Assembly (NCBI GenBank): GCA_032622095.1
Contig: CP136061.1
Coordinates: 4,520,505-4,584,504, forward strand
Source: Siphonodentalium dalli
Taxonomy: Eukaryota; Mollusca; Scaphopoda; Gadilida; Siphonodentaliidae
Length of the DNA stretch: 64,000 nt
Direction: 5' to 3'
Position 1 is the first letter of the stretch; the number at the start of each line of letters is the position of its first letter. A program made the translations under genes and the position numbers. Positions 1-11,911 of this stretch are shown here, piece after piece. The notes beneath the pieces are model-generated. The model ran no database searches. It had not been told where the DNA came from and was given only the letters and a program-made list of their open reading frames with translations.

Positions 1-3000
1 AAAGGTCTCTAATAACAGCATGATGGCACACTGAATCAAATGACCTACTACTAATCACATCATCAGAAGTGAACATTAAGGCCTATATAAAGGTCTCTAA
101 TAACAGTATACCGACATACTGAATAAGATGACCTACGACTAACCACATAATCAGAAGTGAAAATTGAGGCTTATATAAAGGTATATAATAACAGCATGCT
201 GACGTACTCAATCAGATGACCAACGACCAAACACATAATCTGAAGTTAACGTTGAGGCTTATATAAAGGTCTCTAATAACAGCATGCTGGCACACTGAAT
301 CAAATGACCTACTACTAAACACATAATCAGAAGTGAACATTGAGGCATATATAATGGTCTCTAATAACGGCATGCTGGCGTACTGAATCAGATGACCTAC
401 GACTAAACACATAATCAAAAGTGAACACTGAGGCTTATATAACGGTCTCTAATAACAGCATGCTGGCATACTGAATCAGACGATCAACGACTAAACACGT
501 ATTCTGAAGTGAACATTGAGGCTTATACAAAGGTCTCTAATAAATGTATGCTGGTATACTGAATCAGATGACCTACGACTAAACACATATTCAGAAGTGA
601 ACATTGAGGCTTATATAAATGTCTCTAATAACAGCATGCTGGCGTACTGAATCAGATGACCTACGACTAAACACATATTCAGAAGTGAACATTGAGGCTT
701 ATATAAAGGTCTCTAATAACAGCATGCTGGCGTACTGAATCAGATGACCTACGACTAAACAGATATTCAGAAGTGAACATTGCGACTTATATAAAGGTAT
801 CTAATAACAGCATGCTGGCATACTGAATCAGATGACATACGACTGAACATATAATCAAAAGTGAACATTGAGGCTTATAAAAAGGTCTCTAATAACAACA
901 TGCTGGCATACTGAATCAGATTACGACTAAACGCATAATCAGAAGTGAACACTGAGACTTATATACAGGTCTCTAATAACAGCATGCTGGCATACTGAAT
1001 CAGATGACCTACGACTAAACACATAATCAGTAGTGAACATTGAGGCTTATATAAAGGTATCTAATAACAGCATGCTGTCATACTGAATCAGATGACCTAC
1101 GACTAAACAGATAATCAGAAACGAACATTGAGGCTTATATAAAGGTCTCTATTAACAGCATGCTGGCATACTGCATCAGATTACCTACGACTAACACATA
1201 ATAAGAAGTGAACATTGAGGATATATTAAGGTCTCTAATAACAATATGCTGGCATACTGAATCAGATGAACTACGACTAAACTCATATCCAGAAGTGAAC
1301 ATTGAGGCTTATATAAAGTCTCTAATAACAGTATGCTGGCATACTGAATCAGATGACCTACGACTAAACACATAATCAGAAGTGAACATTTAGGCTTATA
1401 TAAAGGCCTCTAATAACAGCATGCGGGCATACTGAATCAGAAAACCGGCGACTAAACACATAATCAGAAGTGAACATTGAGGCGTATACATGTATAAAGG
1501 TATCTAATAACAGCATGCTGGCATACTGAATCAGATGACCTACGACTAAACACATAATCAGTAGTGAACATTGAGACTTATATGAAGGTCTCTAATAACA
1601 GCATGCTGGCATACTGAATCATATGACATACGACTAAACACATAATCAGAAGTGAACATTGAGGCTTATATAAAGGTATCTAATAACATCATGCTGGTAT
1701 ACTGAATCAGAGGACCTACGAATAACACATAATAAGAAGTGAACATTGAGGCTTATAGAAAGGTCTCTAATAACAGTATGCTGGCATACTGAATCAGATG
1801 AAATACGACTAAACACATAATCAGAAGTGAACACTGAGGCTTATATAAAGGTATCTAATAACAGTATGCTGGCATACTGAATCAGATGAACTACGACTAA
1901 ACACAAAATCAGAAGTGAACAGTGAGGCTTATATGAAGGTCCCTAATAACAGCATGCTAACACACTGAATCAGATGACCAAGGACTAAAGACATAATCAG
2001 AAGTGAACATTGAGGCTTATATAAAGGTCACTAATAACAGCATGCTGACATACTGAATGAGATGACCTACGACTAAACACATAGTCAGAAGTGAACATTG
2101 AGGCTTATATAAAGGTCTCTAATAACAACATGCTGGCATACTGAATCAGATGAACTACGACTAAACACAGAACCAGAAGTGAACATTGAGGCTCATATAA
2201 AGGTCTCTAATAACAGTATGCTGGCATACTGAATCAAATGACCAACGACTAAACACATAGTCATAAGTGAACATTGAGGCTTATATAAAGGTATCTAATA
2301 ACAACATGCTGGCATACTGAATCAGATTACTACTAGACACATAATCAGAAGTGAACACTGAGGCTTATATAAAGGTCTCTAATAACTGCATGCTGACATA
2401 CTGAATCTGATGACATACGACTAACACATAATCAGAAGTGAACATTGTGGCTTATATAAAGGTCTCTAATTACAGCAAGCTGGCATACTGAATCAGATGA
2501 CCTACGACTAAGCACATAATCAGAAGTGAACATTGAGGCTTATATAAAGGTCTCTAATAACAGAATGCTGGCATACTGAATCAGATGACCTGCGACTAAA
2601 CACATAATCAGAAGTAAACATTATGGCTTGTATAAATGTCTCTAATAACAGCATGCTGGCATACTGAATCAGATTATCTACGACTAAACACATAATGAGA
2701 AGTGAATAATGAGGCCTATACACGTTTAAATGTCTCTAATAACAGCATGCGGGCATACTGAATCAGAAAACCAGCGACTAAAAACATAATCAGAAGTGAA
2801 CATCGAGGCGTATACATGTATAAAGTTATCTAATAAAAGCATGCTGGCATACTGAATCAGATGACCAACGACTAAAAACATAATCAGAAGTGAACATTGA
2901 GGCGTATATAAAGGTCTCTAATAACAGCGTGCTGGCATACTGAACCAGATGACCTACGACTAAACACATAATCAGAAGTGAACAGTGAGGCTTATACATG

Positions 3001-3880
3001 TATAAATGTCTCCAATAACAGCATACTGGCATACTGAATCAGATGACCAACGACTAAACACATAATCAGAAGTGAACATTGAGCCTTATACATGTATAAA
3101 GGTATATAATAACAGCATGCTGGCATACTGAATCAGATGATCAACGACTAAACACATAATCAGAAGTGAACATTGAGGCTTATATAATGGTCTCTAATAA
3201 CAGCATGCTGGCATACTGAATCAGATGACCTACGACTAAACACATAATCAGAAGTGAACAATGATGCTTATATAAAGGTATATGATAACAGTATGCTGGC
3301 ACACTGAATCAGATGACCTACGACTAAACACATAGTCAGAAGTGAACATTGGGACTTATATGAAGGTATCTAATAACAGAATGCTGGCATACTGAACCAG
3401 ATGACCTACGACTAAACACACAATCAGAAGTGAACATTGGGACTTATATAAAAGGTATCTAATAACAGCATGCTGGCACACTGAATCAGATGACCTACGA
3501 CTAAGCACATAATCAGAAGTGAACATTGAGGCTTATATAAAGGTCTCTAAAAACAGCATGCTGGCATACTGAATCAGATGACCTACGACTAACACATAAT
3601 AAGAAGTGAACATTGAGGCTTATATAAAGGTCTCTAATAACAGCATGCTGGCATACTGAATCAGATGACATACGACTAAACACATAATCAGAAGTGAACA
3701 TTGAGACTTATATAAAGGTCTCTAATAACAGTATGCTGGCATACTGAATCAGATGAACTACGATTAAACACATAATCAGAAGTGAACGTTGAGGCTTATA
3801 AAAAGGTCTCTAATAACAGCATGCTGACACACTGAATCAGATGACCTACGACTAATAAGAAGTGAACATTGAGTCTTATC
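1..3880. repeat. 88-bp satellite array, block 1
   Basis: About 44 head-to-tail monomers of about 88 bp fill this block; the first two GGTCTCT starts lie at 4 and 92. Each monomer carries the recognisable pieces GGTCTCTAATAACAGCATGC, CTGAATCAGATGACC, CTAAACACATAATCAGAAG and GAGGCTTATATAAA. Monomers differ by scattered substitutions and small indels, so the array is not freshly homogenised. Some monomers carry TATACATGTATAA in place of TATATAA (around 1490, 2815, 2995 and 3090). The long reading frames inside are by-products of the repeat. The array starts before the window. Confidence 0.97.
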
Positions 3881-4261
3881 TAAAATATGGATTGTAAATA
3901 CCATCCGAAAAAAGCTATGCCGAAACGGATTAAGGAAGACTACTAAAAGTGATCCATGGTATGCGGCTGTGACATAATTATGGAGATGACATTTCGGTGA
4001 TAATTGCATTAAAACGGGTCAAGTCACATCAATGTAAAATATGTACACGTATGCCCGCATCACATTCGACAAAGTCGCTGTGTGTTTCTATATACACAAG
4101 CTGGGCAACCCGTTGTTGCTCGGGTAAATATGTGTAACATACTAGGGCCCAACAAGTCATTTAAACTAATTATTAGTCACCGGAGGTAAACATCACCTAT
4201 TGCATGACATGTTTCGGATAAATTAATCTCAATAACATTACCTCTATCGCTTTAGTGGATA
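3881..4261. other. spacer, no gene seen
   Basis: Single-copy-looking sequence between the satellite and the foldback element. I see no coding region, RNA gene or repeat that I can name in it. Confidence 0.5.
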
Positions 4262-5770
4262 TAGTCCAGGATATATTGGTCGACCTCTGCACCCCCCCAG
4301 GACTTAACTTCACCCAACTAATTTTCTTCCTTAAGGTCTCCTCTAATTTTTTTCACTTGTTAACATTTTTTTTAAATGCACCAGGTCTCTTTGATCGCCG
4401 TTATAGTAAAGATGATGTCACATGCCGTCTTGTTTTCCGCTCGATTCGTTATGCTAATATACAACCCTTACAAATTAGCCAAAAATCGGACACCATAATC
4501 CAATATGGCGGCCAAGATGGCCGCCGAAATGTGAAAATATGCTATTTTTCTGACATGTTACCACCTTTCGACTGTCTCTGTTGGAAAATGTTAGAATGTT
4601 TGCGTCATGTTATACATTTATCATATAGAGGCGTCATTGGCGAACACATGGGGACCATAATATGCATTCACTGCTGGATATTTTTGTCCGATATCACGTT
4701 TTCCCAAATGCCGGTATCATAGGTCAAAGCCGAATCTCCGTTAATAACGCGATGTTATGTTTCGAATCAATGAATGTCATTGCTATTATAACAACACCCA
4801 TGCATATATATGTGCAGGAGATACTCAAGCTAGGATCCTCTTATACCTAAGTTGAGGAATATTTACCCAAATCCAAGATGACGGCCAAAATGGCCACCAT
4901 AAATAAAAAATCGCCGAAAATCGCCGATTTTAACATCAGTGAACATTTATTGTCATGAAAACTCCACACCTGCTTACTATTGTGAGTTGGGAACACTTAG
5001 GCGAAGAACTTTGCTTGTACCATATCCAAATAAAAGTCCCCCAAATCCAAAATGGCGCCCACAATGGCGGACATATTTTGAAAAATCACCGAAATTCCCT
5101 CATATTCACATCATTGGGCATTATTGTCGAGACAACTCCACCCATGCTTACAATTGAGTTGGAAATACTGAGGTGAGGTAATTACATCACATTTCATGCA
5201 AGAAATTGTTTTCCAAATCGAAGATGGCGGCCAAAATGGCGACCGAAATTTGAAAACAAGTCTACATTCCTTTACTTTCTTACGATGGGCGTTATTGTTT
5301 CGCGATTTCTATCCACCATTACATGTTGATATGGAATAGTAACATGAAGTATTCATTCATTCGGGTTTGGCAATTGATACTCACAGCCAAGATCGCTGCT
5401 AAATTGGCGTCTAGAAATTGAAAAGAAATCGATAATTTCACATATTAATTTCAACTTTTTGTCATAATATCGGTATGTATCCTCGTATCCTTCTGGAAAG
5501 ATGAAAAAACACCATTAATATCGCGATGTGGCATTTCGAAATCCAGTCTCCACTTAGCGCCGATAATGGCCGTAAGCGTAGGTGCGCCGAATAGTTATAT
5601 CAGAACAATTACCTGATAACAGATTCTGATTTGCCACGTCACGTCCATAATTATCTGGACCAGCTTCCATTTCTTTGTCTGATAAATCTAGGTCGCTCAC
5701 ACCGACAAAGTATTCACCACTTCCTGGGAGTAGGGTCCCTCTAATCATAACGTTTCAAACAATTCATTTT
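4262..5770 (+). repeat. left arm of the foldback element
   Basis: Left copy of the long inverted repeat. It is strongly similar to the right arm over the outer 1.35 kb and still clearly alignable to about 5770. Several short reading frames at 4255-5176 have near-identical counterparts on the minus strand at 8220-8865, which is how the inversion is seen at protein level. These frames overlap in different phases and lack domain signatures, so I do not call them genes. Confidence 0.85.
4500..5440 (+). repeat. about 175-bp diverged subrepeats with an AAGATGGCGGCC motif
   Basis: The left arm is itself built of diverged tandem subrepeats. Related cores begin near 4500, 4868, 5045, 5217 and 5385; the first gap is twice the usual spacing of about 170-180 bp. 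Each has the form AATCCAAGATGGCGGCCAAAATGGC followed by an AAATTTGAAAA-like stretch. The cores resemble the AAGATGGCGGC site of the factor YY1; that is a motif resemblance only. The right arm has the same layout in reverse. Confidence 0.7.
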
Positions 5771-7589
5771 CCGGTGTCTAGCTTACGATTTTAAATATTT
5801 GCTAAATATTATATTTGTCCGTCATCTTGAACTAGGAAGGCATATGGCCGATGAGTACAAGCTTACATAAGGTCATATCTATGTATGTGTCTCATACCCC
5901 ATGGGATAACGACATGTACACCTGGCGAACCAGTTAGCTAGTCACTTCTCAATAGATGGTTCGTCAACACACACTCAGCGAACGCATTGGCATATGTGGA
6001 CAACATCGACAGTGTTTCGAAGGTTGCTAGCTGTCTCATTCCATTGGACAGATGTCTATTGGCTAAAGAGAAGACCATAGTGTACAGACTACCCACACTT
6101 CTTTACCATTACCATTATCCGAAGCAAACTGTGTGACGCCCCGCAGTTGTCTCGTCGAATATCTCCCAGCAGACAAGAACAATGCTCGCGGTGCTAGTTT
6201 GTGGACATGCGCCATGATAGTGGGAATAAAATGGGCCACTGTATACACCACACCTACACCTGGTGTATGTTTAATATATCGAATGTCATGCGTGTCGGTT
6301 TTATTTGGTGTGGTAAGATTGTATTTCCACATCCGTTTCGAAGCCTTTCTGATTCAACTACGTACACTTTTGTCTGGATAATACTATGCTAGCCTCCCTC
6401 AAAACATGTCTTTATAGCATGAATATATGCGTGTTTTGTTATCCTCTCTCGCGGTTAGTGTCAGTATGTGGGCGGTATTATTCAAGAAAATGTCAGGAAC
6501 TGTTGTGCATTTATTTCACTATGTATTTAAAGAACAATTTACAGTCTCGATGGCAATGGCTGTGGACGTTGGGGAACGCGACCTTTATGATCATATAGCT
6601 TTATATATATAACTTTAGAATATAGTAGTTAATGTCTCGTGCAGGAAATGGTCGCAATGGTGATGTTACCAAGAAATCACTTGGTGTACCAACGTTTGTT
6701 GAACTGAATGCAAGAGCTCATCAACGTAACATTCCTCTGGATGTACTTCCCGTTGAACATTTCACCCTTTTGTTGATGGCATTTGTACTTTCTTGAACCA
6801 TACCACCCAGCGTGAGTATGACATACAAATGTATCAACCAACTGTCAAAGGTATCGCCTTTAAGACTACACCCAGTCTTGGTGGGGCTTATACAACAGTA
6901 GCCAATGGCATACTCCTGGTCCAGTTGTTTAAGAACGGCTTCCGAACGGATGGGAACATACAATCTTAGCATACAAGTAAAGCAAAGCCACACATGAGAT
7001 CCTGTCTGAATCTAAAACATGACAAAATAAGGGGCGGTGTAGTCATGGTCCAATTTCATTTCAACTATCATGACACATACCCAAAAACTAGCACCGTGTG
7101 TATTGTTATCATCTGCTTGGATCTGTTCGGTGAGACGATTGCTGGACGTCAACAAGCTTGTTCTTATGATCATGTTCAAGGAGTTTGGGTATGTTATGCA
7201 TTATGGTCTTCTACGCCTTAGCAGAAATGCATCCGTCAACTGTCGGGCTTTCAACATTCGAAGCCATGTACAGAAGTTGTCCGGGTACGTCAGTGCATTA
7301 GATGAGTATGTGAATTGATGAACCATATATTGAGAAGTGGCTGTTTGGGAAGATCACCAGGTGTGCACGTTGTTATCCCCATTAGGCCACCAAAGCTGAC
7401 AATACGCAGATAGATAGGTCCTTCTGAAAGCTAGTATACGCATCGACCGAATACCTTTATAGTGTATCGCACAAGATGACGCATATACCCCATATATAGC
7501 ATCTGAATTATACCATGAGCTATACCACGAATGCAGCTCGCTAAGAATTCCAAGCTTTCGAAACAAACACGTGAGCTGAACACCGGCAT

Positions 7590-9190
7590 ATGTATTGTTT
7601 GAAACATTCCGATTAGTGACACCCTTCTACAAAGAAGAGTAATGAACTGTTGTTGTGAGTGAGATAGATTAATCTGACGAAGAGACGGAAACGAGTCTAG
7701 ATAATGTTGAATGTGGCAATTCAGAATAAGCTCAGGTACTATTGTTTTGATTCTTGGAAGTCATAATATGACTATTCGGCGCACCTATATACGGTTACGG
7801 CCAGTATGAGCCCTTAGTGGAGAATGGATTTTGAAATACCACATCGCGATTGTGAGTTTTCATCCTTCCAAAAGGCTACGATTTACATTGGAACTAATAG
7901 ATGGCTTATATTATGTACCGTTTCGTTTATAAAAATCAATATTATGACATAAAGTTGAAATTAATATGTGATAATATCGGCTTCTTTTCAATTTCTGCCC
8001 GCCAGTTTGGCCGCCATATTGACTGTGAGTATCACTTACCAAACCCTAATGAATACTTCATACATATCAACATGTAATGGTGGATAGAAATCGCGAAACA
8101 ATAAGGCCCACCCTAAGAAAGTAAAGGAATGTATGCGTATTTTCAAATTTCGGTCACCATTTTGGCCGCCATCTTCGATTTGGAAAACCACTTCTTGCAT
8201 GAGATGAAAGGTAATTACTTCACCTCAGTATTTCCAACTCAACTGTACGCATGGATGGAGTTGTCTCGACAATAATGCCCAATGATGTGAATATGAGGGA
8301 ATTTCGGTGATTTTTCAAAATCTGTCCGCCACTGTGGGCGCCATTTTGGATTTGGGGGACTTTTATTTGGATATGGTACAAGCAAAGTTCTTCGCCTAAG
8401 TGTTCCCAACTTACAATAGTAAGCAGGTGTGGAGTTGTCATGACAATAATGCTCACTGTTGTTAAAATCAGCGATTTTCGGCGATTTTTTATTTCTGGTG
8501 GCCATTTTGGCCGCCATCTTGGATTTGGGTAAATATTCCTCAACTCAGGTATAAGAGGAATCCTAGCTCGAGTATCTCCTGCAAATATATGTGCATGGGT
8601 GTTGTTATAATAGCAATGACATTCATTGATTCGAAACATAACATCGCGTTATTAACGGAGATTCGGCTTTGACCTATGATACCGGCATTTGGGAAAACGT
8701 GATATCGGACAAAAATATCCCGCAATGAATGCATATTATGGTCCCCATGTGTTCGCCAATGACTCCTCTATATGATAAATATATAACATGACGCAAACAT
8801 TCTAACATTTTCCAACAGAGACAAACGAAAGGTGGTAACATGTCAGAAAAATAGCATATTTTCACATTTCGGCGGCCATCTTGGCCGCCATATTGGATAC
8901 TGGTGTCGGATTTTTGGCTAATTTGTAAGGGTTGTATATTAGCATAACGAATCGAGCGGAAAACAAGACGGCATGTAACATCATCTTTACTATAACGGCG
9001 ATCAAAGAGACCTGGTGCATTTAAAAAAAATGGCCGCCATGATGGACGCCATCTTGTCTGGAGTCTCTGCGGCCACTTTTTTTTCTTGTTAACAAGTGAA
9101 AAAAATTAGAGGAGACCTTAAGGAAGAAAATTAGTGGGGTGAAGTTAAGTCCTGGGGGGTGCAGAGGTCGACCAATATCTCCTGGACTAA
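7590..9190 (-). repeat. right arm of the foldback element
   Basis: Inverted copy of the left arm. Relative to it there is an extra stretch near 9030-9080 (another GGCCGCCAT/GCCATCTTG segment) and several small indels, so the arms have diverged since they formed or were assembled from variant subrepeats. Confidence 0.85.
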
Positions 9191-9446
9191 TAACAAACAC
9201 TTTTTATTGCTAATTATTAGAGGGTTATTAAATAATCGTATGTGAACGTCAAATGACCACAATGTGCCACATTGCCCACATATCTTCTGAGCTGATAATA
9301 AACGCTCTCCATTGAACATCTTTGTTTATAACATTTGTTTGTCGCCGTTAAAGTCATCTGAGATCAAAGGCGCCTATCCCGTAATATCTCCCTGGTCACG
9401 TGAGTCATGTGTACCAATGTTCATAATATCGTCTAAGATGATAATA
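9191..9446. other. no gene seen
   Basis: AT-rich sequence between the foldback element and the palindrome. I recognise nothing in it. Confidence 0.4.
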
Positions 9447-9590
9447 TAAATTACACGGCTTGTTGATGGGGGATACGGTGTGGTATGCCCCGGTAGATGA
9501 TAGTATCCCCCGAGGCGATAGCCGAGGGGGATACGAGAGTCGACCGGGGCATAACACACCGTATCCCCCATCAACAAGCCGTGTAATGTA
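9447..9590. repeat. nested palindrome, about 144 bp
   Basis: The outer arms 9447-9494 and 9543-9590 are reverse complements with only a few mismatches (ACACGGCTTGTTGATGGGGG against CCCCCATCAACAAGCCGTGT). Inside, 9505-9536 is a second palindrome of the form GTATCCCCC...GGGGGATAC. The whole can form a long stem with an inner GC-rich hairpin. It may be a MITE or a recombination or replication structure. There is no coding content. Confidence 0.85.
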
Positions 9591-10282
9591 TTTATCCCCG
9601 GTCAAAATTAACAAGATATTCCCACAGACATAAAGCGCGGAAACGAGCCACGAACAGTAACTCTATTTGATTAGACTGCTCATACGATGAATATATTTAT
9701 ATAGCTGTTTCCACAAGTTGTCTATAAATACTTGCTGGCCTCGCTTACTTTTGGAATCTATATGTTAGACGATATAAAAGAGAGCAATACACTTCAAAAA
9801 TAGTAATGGTAAATGAGTCAGACAACCTAAATAAATGAAGCAAGAGTAGCAAGATAACATCACACCAGGAATCAACGTGGCTTTGAAAGATGTACAATAG
9901 ACCCCCTCTACTCACATAATGTGGGTCACACAAAGCAAGAAATTCAATTAATTGAGGAAAAACACACTGTCCTGAGTGGTATTGATAAGCTATTGGGAGG
10001 GGGGTGTCTACCACTTCGCATGCAAAATAACACGAATGACACCAACAGCTTGGATGTGAGAATAATCCACCATATATGGTAGATTTTCAACCAGACTGTG
10101 CTTAAGTTTCTCAATTGGTGACTGATGTACATATACAGTACACACAAATAGTAATAACAATAAACGTTGTGATTTTGAAATTAACCATGCTAGAATATTG
10201 ACGGTAAGGTGGTATTAACTACTACGAGCATAATAATAGTACTATTCTTTTATACTATATGTGGGCATGCTGTATGGAAATA
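9591..10282. other. no gene seen
   Basis: Apparently unique sequence with no domain-bearing reading frame, RNA gene or clear repeat. Confidence 0.4.
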
Positions 10283-10741
10283 TTAAAGGTACTCAATCCG
10301 ATAAAACTCATCTCAATTACTATTTCAATGGCTTCGGGGGTCAAAAATATTTGATTCGAGTCGAGGAAGTCACCCATCAAAGCTCAGATTTGTTAGATAT
10401 CGATTTTAGAAATCTATTATTTTTCATTATCGGGAATTCTTTCTGGCCCAGAAGACATTCAAAATTGCGTACCCTGATTATAGAGTTATCCATCCTTGTC
10501 TGTTTGAATAGAGTTTTGGCGTAAAATCTCGAGCAGGTTACCAAATTAGTACTCATCTCGAGCAATTAACAAATTTCAAAAATCAATATCTAATAACTCT
10601 TGTTTGATGGTTTCCTCGACTCGAATCAAATATTTTTTACCCCCAAAGCCAAAAAAATAGTAATATAGGACCCTCTGATCGGATTGTTGTTGTTGGAATC
10701 TGTTGAGATGGGGACCCTCTTTTCGGATTGAGTACCTTTAA
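10283..10741. mobile_element. palindromic MITE flanked by TTAA
   Basis: The element 10287-10737 begins AGGTACTCAATCCG and ends with the inverted form CGGATTGAGTACCT, and is bounded by TTAA at 10283-10286 and 10738-10741. Inverted similarity continues deep inside (ATTTGATTCGAGTCGAGGAA at 10350 against TTCCTCGACTCGAATCAAAT near 10611-10630; TTAGATATCGATTTT against AAAATCAATATCTAA), so most of its 450 bp folds on itself. TTAA duplications are made by piggyBac and Kolobok transposases. The AGG terminus fits Kolobok a little better, which is inference. It has no coding capacity, so it is non-autonomous. Confidence 0.75.
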
Positions 10742-10806
10742 AGGACAAACCAATAGTTACAATACAATTATAACTGTTTTTTTTTAATTAAGAGCAAGAA
10801 GAGCTA

Positions 10807-11236
10807 ATTGTGCTTAAGCACAATAAGGGATATTCCTTATTGCGCTTATAAGCTCAATAAGGGAATCTCTATTGTGCTTAAGCGCAATAAGGGAATATTT
10901 AATTGCGCTTAAGCGCAATGAAGAATATTCAAATTTCGCTGATAAAGCCTAATAATGAATCTCTTATTAAAGAATAATATATTATATATAGTACATAAAC
11001 TCCTTATAATACAGATGGTGTAGTCCATCTCCATTCTCCATGGCACAATGGGTGGAACAAATATAGGATTATTCTACTATTTGCAGAAGGGTGATCTAAT
11101 GAGAGATATATTAATTGTGTTTAAGTGGAATGGGAAGTAATTGCGGTTAAGCATAATAAGGAATGTCTTATTGCATTCTCATTGGGCTTAAGCGCAATTA
11201 GAGATTCCTTAAGTTATTGCGGTTAATCGAAATTGT
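10807..11236. repeat. array of 18-bp palindromes, ATTGYGCTTAAGCRCAAT type
   Basis: Perfect or near-perfect palindromes centred on CTTAAG occur at 10807-10824, 10839-10858, 10871-10888 and 10902-10919, about 32 bp apart. Degraded versions follow near 11118, 11136, 11170 and 11215. They are separated by AAGGGATATT/GGGAATCTC-like linkers. The function is unknown. Confidence 0.75.
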
Positions 11237-11605
11237 CTATTAAATGTCAATTTTGATTCCCATAGAGATCATCAATGATGTCTATGCGCAAGGGCGACGT
11301 GCCAATCTTCTCTATTGGGATTCCAATTGTTGGCTCATTAAATATGCACATATGCTTAAGATACAGTCGCGCATGAAGCGCGCTCCCGTAAGTCGGGTTT
11401 TGGATCCCAGTTAATGAAAATATTATTGAAATAATCGGTTTTCCCCAATAAACAACCATATATTCAATATACATGTTTTGGAGCAGAATTAGGCAGTCCA
11501 TATTGGACGCCATCATGGAATTTATTTTTTTTGGTTTAATTTTCACACATATTTATTAGTTATGTTGATGGAGTTCTCATTAAACCTCACATCCTTATAT
11601 TGGTT
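11237..11605. other. no gene seen
   Basis: Contains an open frame on the minus strand (11247-11546) without recognisable domains, which I take as chance. A TCCATATTGGACGCCATCATGG stretch near 11496 echoes the motif seen in the foldback arms. Confidence 0.4.
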
Positions 11606-11736
11606 ACAGTAATGCCCAAAGTAATTGACCACTTAACCACATCAGAATTATTGGTAATTTTTCAGGATTTAAAATCCTGAAAAATTACCAATAATTATGC
11701 TGTGGTTAAGTGGTCAATTACTTTGTACATTACTGT
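11606..11736. repeat. 131-bp near-perfect hairpin, copy 1
   Basis: Two arms of about 65 nt meet at a TTTAAA centre. The left arm runs ACAGTAATGCCCAAAGTAAT...CAGGATTT and the right arm is its reverse complement with about three mismatches, ending at TACTGT. If transcribed it would form a long, almost fully paired RNA. It is most simply a tiny MITE. Confidence 0.85.
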
Positions 11737-11780
11737 ATGAGGATTGAGTTATCATTACACCTCAAATCCTTATATTGGTT

Positions 11781-11911
11781 ACATTAATGCCCAAAGTAAT
11801 TGACCACTTAACCACAGCAGAATCATGGGTATTTTTTCAGCATTTAAAATCCTGACAAATTACCAATAATTATGCTGTGGTTAAGTGGTCAATTACTTTG
11901 GACATTACTGT
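11781..11911. repeat. 131-bp near-perfect hairpin, copy 2
   Basis: Second copy of the previous hairpin, 175 bp downstream in the same orientation, with the same CCTCA...ATCCTTATATTGGTTACA leader. The two copies form a tandem duplication of hairpin plus leader. The arms differ at a few positions from copy 1. Confidence 0.85.

Larger units (their letters stand above)
4262..9190. mobile_element. large foldback (inverted-repeat) element, about 4.9 kb
   Basis: The sequence from about 4262 reads inward as the reverse complement of the sequence from about 9190. Matching landmarks include the GTCGACC / AGGACTTAACTTCACCC block (4280-4313 against 9130-9172), the CCCAAATGCCGGTATCATAGG block (4702-4725 against 8673-8697), the GTGGAGTTG/GAAAACTCCACACC region (4957-4970 against 8427-8441) and TCGCGATGTGG (5521 against 7852). 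Weaker matches continue inwards (5620-5770 against 7590-7745; 6063-6380 against 6900-7220), so almost the whole unit folds on itself around 6640-6730. No intact transposase is visible. A short acidic reading frame (minus strand, 5554-5748) and fragments at 6063-6332 may be remnants of a duplicated coding region. Class and target duplication are unresolved. Confidence 0.85.

Noticed and set aside
212-3701. Many 60-80-codon minus-strand frames with repeated TSDYVFSRRSSDSVCQH-like peptides
   Set aside because: They are translations of the 88-bp satellite; frames break at random and no start context or domain exists.
1-3880. CRISPR-like regular repeats
   Set aside because: No constant repeat with variable spacers; the whole unit is repeated, and the sequence is eukaryotic.
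4255-4722. 155-codon frame in the foldback arm, mirrored at 8674-8865
   Set aside because: No domain, overlapping alternative frames, and conservation between arms is explained by the inverted repeat itself.
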